Shown: positions 1-7,005, counted from the stretch's first letter. The stretch: 7,499 nt of DNA from Oscillospiraceae bacterium (GCA_003486665.1 DNGF01000006.1:2166-9664); one strand, 5' to 3'. Numbers and translations are program-made. Notes: generated by a model not told the origin, from the letters alone.

Positions 1-813
1 AGGAACAAGACCCTTCTGAGCCTGGATGAGTGCATCTGTAAGAGAGTTAATTGTATCCTGCTGCTTAATATTGTAAGCCGGTGTAGCGTCAGCCGCTGCC
101 TTTGCTGCTGCAAGAGCCTCAGCGAACGGAGCCCATGAATCGGGTGTGTACCAACCCTGCTTCTCGGCATTTGCCGACTTGATAGCTGCTTCAAGAGCAG
201 TGAGATCCGCGTCCTTATACTTAAGGTTGTTAAGCGCTCTCTGGAGGTTTGTTGCCATATCGTCAACGTCCTCCTGCTGCTGCCAGTTCTTATCCCACTC
301 TATTGCGTTGTAGGAAGCCTGAACAGCTCTCCATGAAAGATCGGTGTAATAATCCTTCTCAGGAAGAACCTCGTTATAACGCTCAACCTGCTTGTTGACC
401 TCAGTATAATCTGCCGGAGCAAGAATGAGGTTTTTGATAGCGTCATCAATGCTTCTTGCATAAGAATCAACAAGACCCTGCTTGTCGATTGTGAGAGTAT
501 AATCAACCGCGTTTACAGCATCTCTGAGTACCTTCCACGATTCTGCTGTGTAATGATCGGGATTAAGACCCTCATAGATCGTTACCATGTCGTTAACCTC
601 GGTGTAATCAGCCGGGTTCTTCTGGAGCTTTGCTATTGCATCACGAACATCCTGCACAAGAGAATCAAGATATGTCTGGCAGAAAATGCTGATGCCGTCC
701 TTGATATTGGCAACAGCGGTCTGTACTCTTGACCATGACTCGTCTGTATAGAGTGCGGAATCAATAGCCTTAACCTGCTCCTTAACAACATTAGCCTCTG
801 TGTAGTCGGCTGT
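1..813 (-). repeat. Tandem ~66-residue protein repeats in the surface protein
   Basis: Four consecutive units begin with Asp at residues 513, 579, 645 and 713, so the spacing is 66, 66 and 68. The first three share DYTE followed by A/V-N; the fourth has DLTA. Each unit has a second anchor, Y-T-x-x-S-W, with Tyr at residues 532, 598, 666 and 732 (spacing 66, 68, 66). A more divergent unit precedes them at about residues 429-509, with WFYSEGW as its aromatic anchor. The pattern resembles FIVAR helical bundles (Pfam PF07554 type). The repeats are clear in the protein but have diverged at DNA level, so they are old duplications and not recent ones. More units may follow beyond the left edge. Confidence 0.8.
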
Positions 814-2343
814 AGCAACCTTGAGAGCAGCAACTGCAGACTTCAACGCTGCCGTTGCTGCGTCGATTTTCTGCTGATCCGTATCGGGATCATTGAGAAC
901 GTACTGAGCATTCTTCATTGCTGCGAGATACTGATCCCAACCCTCGGAATAGAACCATGAGTTCGGGCTGTTGCCTATCTCTGATTCGGAAGCCATAAGC
1001 TTTGTCGGAGCATAAAGTCTGTAAAGATCCTGAATCTCCGAACGAAGGCTGGATTTATCGTATGTAACGATGTTAAGGTTAATTGCAGAAGAAGCTCTTG
1101 TAATATGATTATATGTTGCACCAAACGAACAAATAACAGTGTAATCCACACTCTTATTACCATTATCAAGGGTTGTTGCACTCTTTTCGTAGGTTGTACC
1201 TGCGAACGGAATTGTGATCGTTCCGCCGGCAACAGTATCGTATTCCTTGGTGGATTCGTTATACTCTGCAGGCTTAACGGGAACAAGCTGTTCATTTGCG
1301 CTGTTGTTATCGGGAGTATTTCCGTCAAAGCTAACTGCACCGGGTACAAGCTTAAATACCTTAAGTCCGTAATCACTGTAGTCGTCGGTTCTTTCAAGCA
1401 TATCAGTGATTGTAAATCTGAGATTATAATTGCTCAAAGCAACCATACTTCTATCAACATATGCAACAGTTACCGGACGGTTAAAGTCATTGGATGTATC
1501 GGTGTACTGCGTTCCGTTGTCGTTCTTGCCGTCAAAATGAATTTGACCATAGCCGCTTGCGGTACCGTCAACCTTCACAAATGCTTTATTATTAAAATCC
1601 CAATAACCACGATCCCAGCCTGTCTGGGTATTATCTGCAAAAGTTCCGAAAGTATTTGCACCGACAATACGGGCAATATACTCTGCTTTCTCTTTTCTGT
1701 CGCAGAAGAATCCATGATCGGCTGATTTAGAACGGTATCTATAAGCATATATACCGCCGGGCTGAGCAACATTCTCAACCGCACTTGTCGCATAAGCAGT
1801 GTAGGTCTTTGTTACAACCTTGCCGTTTACATCGGTGTATTCATATGTATAACCTACCTCAAAGTTAAGCTGCTTTGCCGAAATATTGGAACCTGCAACC
1901 TTCCATGAATAGGTGTAAACACCGTCTGCATAAGCACCTGCCGAAGCCGCTGTAAAGCTAAGGCTTGCATTTGAGCAAGTGATTGTCGGGTTTGCTTTCA
2001 AAGCCTTATTGGTTGTGAAAACTACCATCGGATCCTGCGGAGTTTCACCGGCATAGAAAGCCGCTGCCCTTGTTCCGCTGAGTTCGGGCAAGCCCGAAGC
2101 CGTGGCTTTGACAATGGTGGTGCCGGCAGCCTGTGAATTTGCTGCGGCGGCTGTACGAATGACTGCCGTTGAGCTGATTGTGATCTCAGGCCTCTCAAGG
2201 AAGCTCTGACTAAGCTCAATCGACGAGGTGCTGAGTTCATCATCCGAAACAGCACCGGCTGTGCCGATCAATCCCGCAGGAACTATTGTAAGAACCATAA
2301 GGATAGCCAGCAAAGCGCTGAGAATACGTCTGCTTTTCGCCAT
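1..2343 (-). CDS. Large secreted/surface protein with FIVAR-like helical repeats (C-terminus beyond window)
   Basis: The reading frame is open for 781 codons and runs off the left edge, so the C-terminus and any cell-wall anchor are not visible. The ATG at 2343 is preceded at 7 bases by GGGAGG. The N-terminus is a typical Sec signal peptide: MAKSRR, a hydrophobic core at about residues 7-26, then a probable cleavage after Ala29-Gly-Ala31. Residues 32-425 are rich in Thr, Ser, Ala, Tyr and Asn and look like extracellular beta-sandwich material, but I recognise no named domain there. From about residue 429 the protein turns into alpha-helical repeats with recurring DYTE-x-N and YT-x-x-SW motifs, which resemble FIVAR-type repeats of Gram-positive surface proteins. 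The gene stands alone behind its own strong promoter. A role in adhesion, glycan binding or as an S-layer-like scaffold is inference. That the protein is exported is well supported; its ligand is unknown. Confidence 0.85.
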   Translation of the reverse strand, partial: MAKSRRILSALLAILMVLTIVPAGLIGTAGAVSDDELSTSSIELSQSFLERPEITISSTAVIRTAAAANSQAAGTTIVKATASGLPELSGTRAAAFYAGETPQDPMVVFTTNKALKANPTITCSNASLSFTAASAGAYADGVYTYSWKVAGSNISAKQLNFEVGYTYEYTDVNGKVVTKTYTAYATSAVENVAQPGGIYAYRYRSKSADHGFFCDRKEKAEYIARIVGANTFGTFADNTQTGWDRGYWDFNNKAFVKVDGTASGYGQIHFDGKNDNGTQYTDTSNDFNRPVTVAYVDRSMVALSNYNLRFTITDMLERTDDYSDYGLKVFKLVPGAVSFDGNTPDNNSANEQLVPVKPAEYNESTKEYDTVAGGTITIPFAGTTYEKSATTLDNGNKSVDYTVICSFGATYNHITRASSAINLNIVTYDKSSLRSEIQDLYRLYAPTKLMASESEIGNSPNSWFYSEGWDQYLAAMKNAQYVLNDPDTDQQKIDAATAALKSAVAALKVATADYTEANVVKEQVKAIDSALYTDESWSRVQTAVANIKDGISIFCQTYLDSLVQDVRDAIAKLQKNPADYTEVNDMVTIYEGLNPDHYTAESWKVLRDAVNAVDYTLTIDKQGLVDSYARSIDDAIKNLILAPADYTEVNKQVERYNEVLPEKDYYTDLSWRAVQASYNAIEWDKNWQQQEDVDDMATNLQRALNNLKYKDADLTALEAAIKSANAEKQGWYTPDSWAPFAEALAAAKAAADATPAYNIKQQDTINSLTDALIQAQKGLVP

Positions 2344-2350
2344 TAATATT

Positions 2351-2356
2351 CCTCCC
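2351..2356 (-). promoter_or_regulatory. Ribosome binding site of the surface-protein gene
   Basis: On the minus strand GGGAGG lies 7 bases before the ATG at 2343. It fixes this start, and the signal peptide begins directly after it. Confidence 0.85.
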
Positions 2357-2408
2357 AAAAATTAGTGCTATACAAAGTGCAGATAACCCCACACTTATAT
2401 ACGATAAT

Positions 2409-2437
2409 ATTATACTTTTTCTTTTGGTAAAAGTCAA
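2409..2437 (-). promoter_or_regulatory. Sigma-A promoter of the surface-protein gene
   Basis: On the minus strand the -35 box TTGACT (2432-2437) and the -10 box TATAAT (2409-2414) are separated by exactly 17 bases. Only one base differs from the full consensus. Transcription should begin near 2402 and leave a leader of about 60 bases. This suggests strong vegetative expression of the surface protein. Confidence 0.8.
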
Positions 2438-2561
2438 CTATATAAACACACATCTCACCTTATTTTTACAATTTAAACAATAGAGTGTTGAGAAATTTAT
2501 ATAAATCTACAACATAATGCGTTATCAATTATATCTCCGAGGCATATAGTTTATTACGGAC

Positions 2562-2567
2562 GGTGAT
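2562..2567 (+). promoter_or_regulatory. Ribosome binding site choosing the sigK start
   Basis: GGTGAT matches the 3' part of the Shine-Dalgarno consensus (AAGGAGGTGATC) and sits 4 bases before the ATG at 2572. The in-frame GTG at 2563 lies inside this site and has no separate good site upstream, so the ATG is preferred. The site is weaker than the GGAGG sites elsewhere in the window. Confidence 0.55.
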
Positions 2568-2571
2568 TTTA

Positions 2572-3255
2572 ATGATAGCTGAACTGCTTATGCGAACTTT
2601 ATCCAATCTTTTCTTCTTTGCGCTTCATCTTTCCGGAACAGGATCGTTTCCTCCTCCCCTTTCCGCGAAAAGAGAGCGTGAATGTCTTTATGCCATGAAA
2701 AACGGTGACATAAACGCCAAAAATGAGCTTATAGAACACAATCTTCGCTTGGTTGCACATATTATAAAGAAATACTATTCAAGCAACGTCCAACAGGATG
2801 ACCTTATTTCAATCGGTACGATCGGGCTGATCAAGGCAATAAATACATTTGACCCCGATAAAGGGACTCGTCTTGCCACCTATGCGGCAAGATGTATTGA
2901 AAATGAAATTCTAATGCAGTTTAGAGCGCAGAAAAAAACAGCTCAGGACATTTCCGTCAATGAGCCGATAGATACCGACAGCGAGGGCAATCCGCTGACG
3001 CTCATGGACATTATCTCCACCGAGGATGAAATAGTCGAAGATATTTATAAGATTACAATGCTTCAAAAGCTCTCCAAGGAGGTCGAAAAAATCAAAGATC
3101 CGAGAGAAAAGAGCATTATCATAATGAGATACGGACTTGACGGGAGAAAATCTATGACGCAGCTTGAGGTTTCAAAGAAGCTCAACATTTCACGTTCATA
3201 CGTTTCCCGCATTGAAAAAAAGGCGCTCAAAGAATTGCGAAAGGCACTTGAATAA
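2572..3255 (+). CDS. sigK: RNA polymerase sporulation sigma factor SigK (pro-sigma-K)
   Basis: This is the late mother-cell sigma factor, which directs transcription of spore coat and maturation genes. The 227-residue product follows B. subtilis SigK closely. It has a hydrophobic N-terminal pro-sequence (about residues 1-21, with LFFFAL), then SFPPPLS, which aligns with Bacillus AFPQPLS. The sigma region 2 block includes IEHNLRLVAHI (54-64), DLISIGTIGLIKAI (77-90) and LATYAARCIENEIL (101-114). A C-terminal region 4 helix-turn-helix with NISRSYVSRIEKKAL follows. From the ATG at 2572, the distance to the PLS motif is within two residues of the Bacillus protein; starting at GTG 2563 would add three residues. 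The frame is unbroken, with no sign of a skin-like insertion element. The retained pro-sequence predicts activation by a SpoIVFB-type intramembrane protease. The gene is monocistronic, divergent from the surface-protein gene and convergent with the membrane-stress operon. Confidence 0.95.
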   Translation: MIAELLMRTLSNLFFFALHLSGTGSFPPPLSAKRERECLYAMKNGDINAKNELIEHNLRLVAHIIKKYYSSNVQQDDLISIGTIGLIKAINTFDPDKGTRLATYAARCIENEILMQFRAQKKTAQDISVNEPIDTDSEGNPLTLMDIISTEDEIVEDIYKITMLQKLSKEVEKIKDPREKSIIIMRYGLDGRKSMTQLEVSKKLNISRSYVSRIEKKALKELRKALE

Positions 3256-3260
3256 GCATT

Positions 3261-3293
3261 AAAAAACGGGGATTTGCCGAAACAAGTCCCCGT
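3261..3293 (-). terminator. Intrinsic terminator of the SPFH/TPM operon, possibly bidirectional
   Basis: An 11-bp stem (3266-3276 with 3283-3293, one G-T pair) closes a 6-base loop. It contains a GC-rich CGGGG/CCCCG block. On the minus strand the stem is followed by six T residues (3266-3261), so it is a strong terminator for the operon that ends at 3348. On the plus strand, where it lies 10 bases past the sigK stop, the tail is only AATTATT, so termination of sigK is likely to be weaker. Confidence 0.85.
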
Positions 3294-3347
3294 AATTATT
3301 ATGTACTTGATGTCTTCCTGCAATCAATAGGTTTCAAGCTATATCAA

Positions 3348-4208
3348 TCAGAATTTTCCGCCGCCACCGCCGAAAGAATCATCCGACGAATCATTTGAGC
3401 TGTTGTTATCGTCATTCTTCGGTTTCTCGGTTTTACTTACGCTGCTGTAAAGGAAAATATCCTGACTTTCCGTAATATTAAGACTTCCGTCCTTGAGATA
3501 ATTGTTAGCAGAAGCCTGCATTCTTACGGTCTTAAGCTTTCCTTTCATTATTCCGACAACGATCAGTGCAATGACAATTCCAACACCGATTGAAATAAGA
3601 ATCCACATCGGCGGAGGCGTCACAGAGCCTGTGTTTTCATCGTCCAGCGCTCCGAAATTCTCATTGTAAGCATTTCCGTTCTTCGCGTCGGTTATCAGCT
3701 CATCGCAAAGCTGAGCAAAATACTCACCTGCGGCATAGTAGTTCTTGTTTGCAAGATCGTCCTTGATCTGATTTCCTATATACTGAATACCCGACTCGGT
3801 AATCGCCTGCTTTGCATATCCCTTTGTCAGAATGTACCAATCACGGTCTTCAAAGCTGACAAGAAGCATTACGCCGTCCTTGTTCTCGCCGTAACCGTAA
3901 TTGTTTTTCAGATAAAGATCCTTTGCATACTCGTCGGTTGACATACCGTCAAGACCGTTTGTAAAGCAGATTATCATGTCAATCTTTTGTCGGTTCGCAA
4001 CTTCGTCAAACTTTTCAACAAGCTTATCGTCCTCTTCCTGAGGAAGCACACCTGCATAATCAAGCACGCGGCTGTATTCATCCGCAAAGCCTATACCGGA
4101 GGTTGCCGACTCAATACCGTCTGTAACATCCTCAACGGCAAATGCAGGAATAATCATACAAAAGCAAAGAACAATTGCGAAAAGAACCGATATTATTTTT
4201 TTACTCAT
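3348..4208 (-). CDS. TPM-domain membrane protein (YdjH-like)
   Basis: The 286-residue product has a signal peptide (residues 1-24, cleavage after AFA). An extracytoplasmic TPM domain (TLP18.3/Psb32/MOLO-1, PF04536 type) covers about residues 41-176, with DEYSRVLDYAGVLP at its start and NNYGYGENKDGVMLLVS in its centre. A transmembrane helix follows at about 202-221. The C-terminal tail is Asn/Ser/Asp-rich and ends in SFGGGGGKF, a Gly-rich end common in this family. B. subtilis YdjH has a TPM domain and sits next to YdjG and YdjI, as here. The ATG at 4208 has AGGAGG 9 bases upstream. A longer frame reaching 4304 would begin inside the upstream gene and would lose the signal peptide position. 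It is the last gene of the operon. Its exact biochemical activity is unknown; a role as a membrane partner of the zinc-ribbon protein is inferred from YdjGH. Confidence 0.9.
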   Translation of the reverse strand: MSKKIISVLFAIVLCFCMIIPAFAVEDVTDGIESATSGIGFADEYSRVLDYAGVLPQEEDDKLVEKFDEVANRQKIDMIICFTNGLDGMSTDEYAKDLYLKNNYGYGENKDGVMLLVSFEDRDWYILTKGYAKQAITESGIQYIGNQIKDDLANKNYYAAGEYFAQLCDELITDAKNGNAYNENFGALDDENTGSVTPPPMWILISIGVGIVIALIVVGIMKGKLKTVRMQASANNYLKDGSLNITESQDIFLYSSVSKTEKPKNDDNNSSNDSSDDSFGGGGGKF

Positions 4209-4217
4209 AATCCAAAT

Positions 4218-4223
4218 CCTCCT
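4218..4223 (-). promoter_or_regulatory. Ribosome binding site overlapping the upstream stop codon
   Basis: AGGAGG for the TPM gene shares a base with the TGA (4225-4223) of the zinc-ribbon gene, and the two genes are only 14 bases apart. This arrangement favours translational coupling and production of the two proteins in linked amounts. Confidence 0.8.
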
Positions 4224-5317
4224 CACATTATTCCCAGCAAGCGTAAGATGATCGGTATAACATACGTCAATGCGCTTATTCCTACCGCAAGCCCTGCAAA
4301 CCACTTTGCCGCTGCCGCCTTATCAACGGGAAGATTTCCTACAAACTTTCCTGTCTGTCCGTTCATGGCAAAGGTAAATTTCTGATCCTTCCATGTCGTA
4401 TTAAGGATCCATACCGGATAAAGTGCGTATTTTGCCTTGCCGTTACGAAGATTAATGTTTGAATTCTCTGTTGCAATCGTGTCATATCCCTTAACGGTTG
4501 AAGCAAACACTTCCTCGGTCGAACGCTTGATTCGCTCATTCGCTCTGTCAACGCTTTCTTCAGCTGTAACGTCATACTTATCGGCAAGATAGCCTGCAAG
4601 ATAAGCCGTCTGAAAATCCACCGCTTCGCTTATATTGAACGGCTCAATGGATTCCATTAAATCATCGGGCATCTTTGATGAACCGTCAACAGGAACATTT
4701 TCAAAGCCGACGCTTCCTGCTCTGTGTACATCAAAGTAGCTTGTTTCTGTATAATTGTATTCATCGTCCTCCCACATTCTTACGGAAGTCGCGCGGTAGC
4801 GCACCCTCGCGTCTGCGTCCGCATCAAAAAGCCAAAAAGGAACATAGATACCTTTAATTTCATCAAGGTGATTCTGATTTTTAAACACCTTGGGCAAAAG
4901 ACGTTTGCCGGTCAGGTGCTTCTGAAGTCCCTCCTTTGCGGCTTTCTTATCGAGCTTAAACGGAATCACAATATCCGGTTTCAGCGCACCGGAAAGCTGA
5001 CCCATCATTACAACAGGATTTCCGCAAAACGGACAGGATGTTGCCGCCGTTGTTTCATCTCCTATAATTTCACCGCCGCAGGATTTACAGACATAGCTTT
5101 TCAAGCCGTCCGCTTCTCCGCTCTGCCACTCAGCACCTGCCGAGGTTTCCCACTCCATGCTGTCCTCTGAGTCATTTTTCAGACTCTCGTCATAGCTTTT
5201 GAGTGTTTCAACATCAAATTCCGTGTCACAAAACGGACATTTCATCTTCTGACTTTTACTGTCAAATTCGATAGCACCGCCGCAACAGGGACATTTATAT
5301 TCCTGCAATACGCTCAA
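4223..5317 (-). CDS. Tail-anchored zinc-ribbon protein (YdjG-like)
   Basis: The 364-residue product has two N-terminal zinc ribbons, Cys9/Cys12/Cys27/Cys30 and Cys77/Cys80/Cys95/Cys98, of the TFIIB/rubredoxin-knuckle kind. An acidic linker (about 43-72) joins them. The core (about 110-330) carries family hallmarks such as YVPFWLFD (158-165), YPVWILNTTW and MNGQTGKF (318-325). The protein ends with a hydrophobic helix (about 339-360), so it is probably tail-anchored with the ribbons in the cytoplasm. Despite the TFIIB-like ribbons it is not a transcription factor by architecture. The closest known context is B. subtilis YdjG, which works with YdjH at the membrane in PspA-linked stress protection. 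The start is TTG at 5317 with AAAGGAG 8 bases upstream. It lies 21 bases after the SPFH gene and is clearly in the same operon. Confidence 0.9.
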   Translation of the reverse strand: MSVLQEYKCPCCGGAIEFDSKSQKMKCPFCDTEFDVETLKSYDESLKNDSEDSMEWETSAGAEWQSGEADGLKSYVCKSCGGEIIGDETTAATSCPFCGNPVVMMGQLSGALKPDIVIPFKLDKKAAKEGLQKHLTGKRLLPKVFKNQNHLDEIKGIYVPFWLFDADADARVRYRATSVRMWEDDEYNYTETSYFDVHRAGSVGFENVPVDGSSKMPDDLMESIEPFNISEAVDFQTAYLAGYLADKYDVTAEESVDRANERIKRSTEEVFASTVKGYDTIATENSNINLRNGKAKYALYPVWILNTTWKDQKFTFAMNGQTGKFVGNLPVDKAAAAKWFAGLAVGISALTYVIPIILRLLGIM

Positions 5318-5325
5318 GGCTTATT

Positions 5326-5332
5326 CTCCTTT
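5326..5332 (-). promoter_or_regulatory. Ribosome binding site deciding a TTG start
   Basis: AAAGGAG lies 8 bases before the TTG at 5317. The first cysteine knuckle begins at residue 9, and there is no in-frame ATG between the binding site and the ribbon, so TTG is the initiation codon. A rare start codon may lower this protein relative to its neighbours. Confidence 0.8.
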
Positions 5333-5338
5333 CAGAGT

Positions 5339-6661
5339 TTATATCTTATCGTTATCATTAAACGGATCGCCGCATTCGGGGCAGAATTTCGGGGGATTAT
5401 GCGGATTCTCAGGCTCCCAGCCGCACTTGTCACAGCGATAGAGCGGTGCGCCCTCAGGCTTCTTCGCTCCGCAGTTCGAACAGAATTTGCCCTTGTTTAT
5501 CGTGCCGCACGCACACGTCCAGCCATCATCCGCGGCCGGCTTCGGTGAGCCGCATTCTGAGCAGAAATTGCCCGTCACCGTCGCTCCGCATGAGCATTTC
5601 CAACTGTCGGCTGTCGGGGTCGGCTGTGCCTGAGGTTGAGCTGCCTGCTGTTGCTGTCCCATTGCGAACAGGTTCTGTGCGTTCATTCCGCCGCCTGCAT
5701 TCATTGCCATTCCCATGCCCATAAAGCCGGTCATTGCTCCCGCCTCGTTTGATGCCGCCGCTTTCATTGCGTCTGCCTGTGCGCCGACAAGCGTTGCCGC
5801 CGCCATCGTCGGATCTTTCATAATTGCCGTGCGCTGTGCCTGCTTGATCATCTCTGCGTCATCGTCCGGAAGCGTTACCGATCCAAGCGCTATGCTGACT
5901 ACCTTGAGTCCGCGAAGCTCGCCCCACTTAGCCGAAAGAGCCGCGTTCATCGCATTTTCGAGATCTGTGTTATGCGAAACGATCTGGTTCGGACGAAGCT
6001 CCATATCCGAAAGTTTGCCGAATGCCGGCTGCAATGCGCTGATAAATTCGGTCTTAAGCTGTCCGTCAAGCTCATCACGGCTGTATTCCTGCTCAACATT
6101 ACCGCAAACATTGGTGTAGAAGAGCAAGGGATCGGCAATTTTATAGGAATATACGCCCGAACAGCGAACCGAAACGTCTATATCCAATCCGATCTTTGAA
6201 TCAACAACACGGAAAGGAATCGGATTCGGTGTACCGAACTTGTTGTCGATCAATTCCTTGGTGTTGAAATAATAAACACGCTGATCCTTGGCTGTATCGC
6301 CGCCGAAAGTGAAACGCTTGCCGATCGTCTTAAACGTTTCCTTGATGCTGTCGCCGAGGTTTCCGGAGAAAATGCTCGGCTCTGTCGAGGTATCATATGT
6401 AAACTGACCGGGTTCGGCGCAAACCTCAACAATCTTGCCCTGCTCAACAATGATCATACACTGACCGTCTGCAACGGCAATTCCCGAACCGTTTGAAATT
6501 ATGTTGTCGCTTCCTCTTGTGTTTGAAGAGCGTCCGCTTGTGCGCTTCTCGCCCTTTCTCATCATTACATCGTTCGGAAGTGCTTCGCAGTAGAAAAATT
6601 CCTTCCACTGATCCGCAAGTACTCCTCCGACCGCTCCTGCTCCTGCTTTAATAAGTCCCAT
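5339..6661 (-). CDS. SPFH/Band 7 protein with three C-terminal zinc ribbons (YdjI-like)
   Basis: The 440-residue product belongs to the SPFH family often labelled 'virion core protein' (Band_7_1, PF13421 type). The SPFH region spans about residues 20-265 and includes WKEFFYCEALPNDVMMRKGE, GQCMIIVEQGKIVEV and a C-terminal KVVSIALGSVTLPDDD. A helical stretch (266-310) and a flexible Met/Gly/Gln/Pro-rich linker (311-353) follow. Three zinc ribbons come next: Cys356/358/367/370, Cys383/385/394/397 and a rubredoxin-like Cys410/413/427/430 with CGW and CPECGDPF. No signal peptide or clear membrane helix is visible, so it is probably a cytoplasmic protein that scaffolds at the membrane, like YdjI, which in B. 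subtilis helps recruit PspA. B. subtilis YdjI is shorter (about 320 residues by recollection). The ATG at 6661 follows AAAGGAG at 9 bases. Confidence 0.92.
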   Translation of the reverse strand: MGLIKAGAGAVGGVLADQWKEFFYCEALPNDVMMRKGEKRTSGRSSNTRGSDNIISNGSGIAVADGQCMIIVEQGKIVEVCAEPGQFTYDTSTEPSIFSGNLGDSIKETFKTIGKRFTFGGDTAKDQRVYYFNTKELIDNKFGTPNPIPFRVVDSKIGLDIDVSVRCSGVYSYKIADPLLFYTNVCGNVEQEYSRDELDGQLKTEFISALQPAFGKLSDMELRPNQIVSHNTDLENAMNAALSAKWGELRGLKVVSIALGSVTLPDDDAEMIKQAQRTAIMKDPTMAAATLVGAQADAMKAAASNEAGAMTGFMGMGMAMNAGGGMNAQNLFAMGQQQQAAQPQAQPTPTADSWKCSCGATVTGNFCSECGSPKPAADDGWTCACGTINKGKFCSNCGAKKPEGAPLYRCDKCGWEPENPHNPPKFCPECGDPFNDNDKI

Positions 6662-6699
6662 GGTAATTGACTCCTTTCACATCTGTATTAATCTATAGG

Positions 6700-6715
6700 T
6701 TCCGATCAATCGGAA
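6700..6715. repeat. Short inverted repeat across a stop codon
   Basis: TTCCGAT and ATCGGAA are perfect 7-base arms separated by 2 bases. The repeat spans the TGA (6708-6706) of the small membrane protein gene. No T-run follows on the minus strand, so it is not a normal terminator. It could be a weak hairpin affecting passage to the SPFH gene, an operator, or chance. Confidence 0.4.
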
Positions 6716-6996
6716 AATTCCTGATTTTTTTGATTTCTGCCCGCAGAATACGGATTTTTGTTCTCCTTAGGCGGATCGGGTATATTTGAACAGCGCGCCG
6801 CCCAGCCTATTACACACATCCGTACGGTAATCCAAATCAGCCATATTCCCATTGCTGCAACAGCAAACCAAATTGACCATCCTAAAATAAAATGGAGTAC
6901 AAGAAAAATGACTGCCGGAATAAAGCCCTCAGGATTCAACAAAATATTTAGAAGCAAGCAAAAAAGGAAATTTCCCTTTCGTTTCGTTTTCCGCAT
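6706..6996 (-). CDS. Small two-helix membrane protein at the head of the operon
   Basis: The 96-residue product starts with a basic stretch (MRKTKRKG) and has a hydrophobic region from about 9 to 67 that includes helices at about 24-39 and 42-60, rich in Trp, Ile and Val. The hydrophilic tail is Pro/Asn/Gln-rich. The basic N-terminus predicts both ends in the cytoplasm with a short outer loop. I do not recognise the family. The ATG at 6996 has GGGAG 9 bases upstream; a longer frame to a TTG at 7110 lacks a ribosome binding site. The stop is 44 bases before the SPFH start and no terminator separates them, so co-transcription is likely. A role as a membrane partner or anchor for the SPFH protein is inferred only from position. 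Its coding status rests on the binding site and the clean membrane pattern. Confidence 0.7.
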   Translation of the reverse strand: MRKTKRKGNFLFCLLLNILLNPEGFIPAVIFLVLHFILGWSIWFAVAAMGIWLIWITVRMCVIGWAARCSNIPDPPKENKNPYSAGRNQKNQEFSD

Positions 6997-7005
6997 CGCA
7001 CAATT

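Noticed and set aside
1105..1725. A 206-codon open frame on the plus strand
   Set aside because: It is antisense to the well-supported surface-protein gene, has Cys/Ile-rich low-quality composition and shows no domain.
2488..2518. TTGAGA and CATAAT as a sigma-A promoter for sigK
   Set aside because: The spacing is 19 bases, both boxes are imperfect, and the surroundings are AT-rich.
2543..2550. CATATAGT as a sigma-E or sigma-K type -10 box for sigK
   Set aside because: The -10 likeness is fair, and sigma-E control of sigK is expected from B. subtilis, but no matching -35 box is found at the right distance.
4209..4304. N-terminal extension of the TPM protein by 32 residues
   Set aside because: It would overlap the end of the zinc-ribbon gene and put the signal peptide inside the protein. 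The ATG at 4208 has its own AGGAGG.
5715..6119. A 134-codon plus-strand frame, and others opposite the SPFH gene
   Set aside because: They are mirror frames of the SPFH coding sequence, Ser/Ala-rich, with no recognisable motifs.
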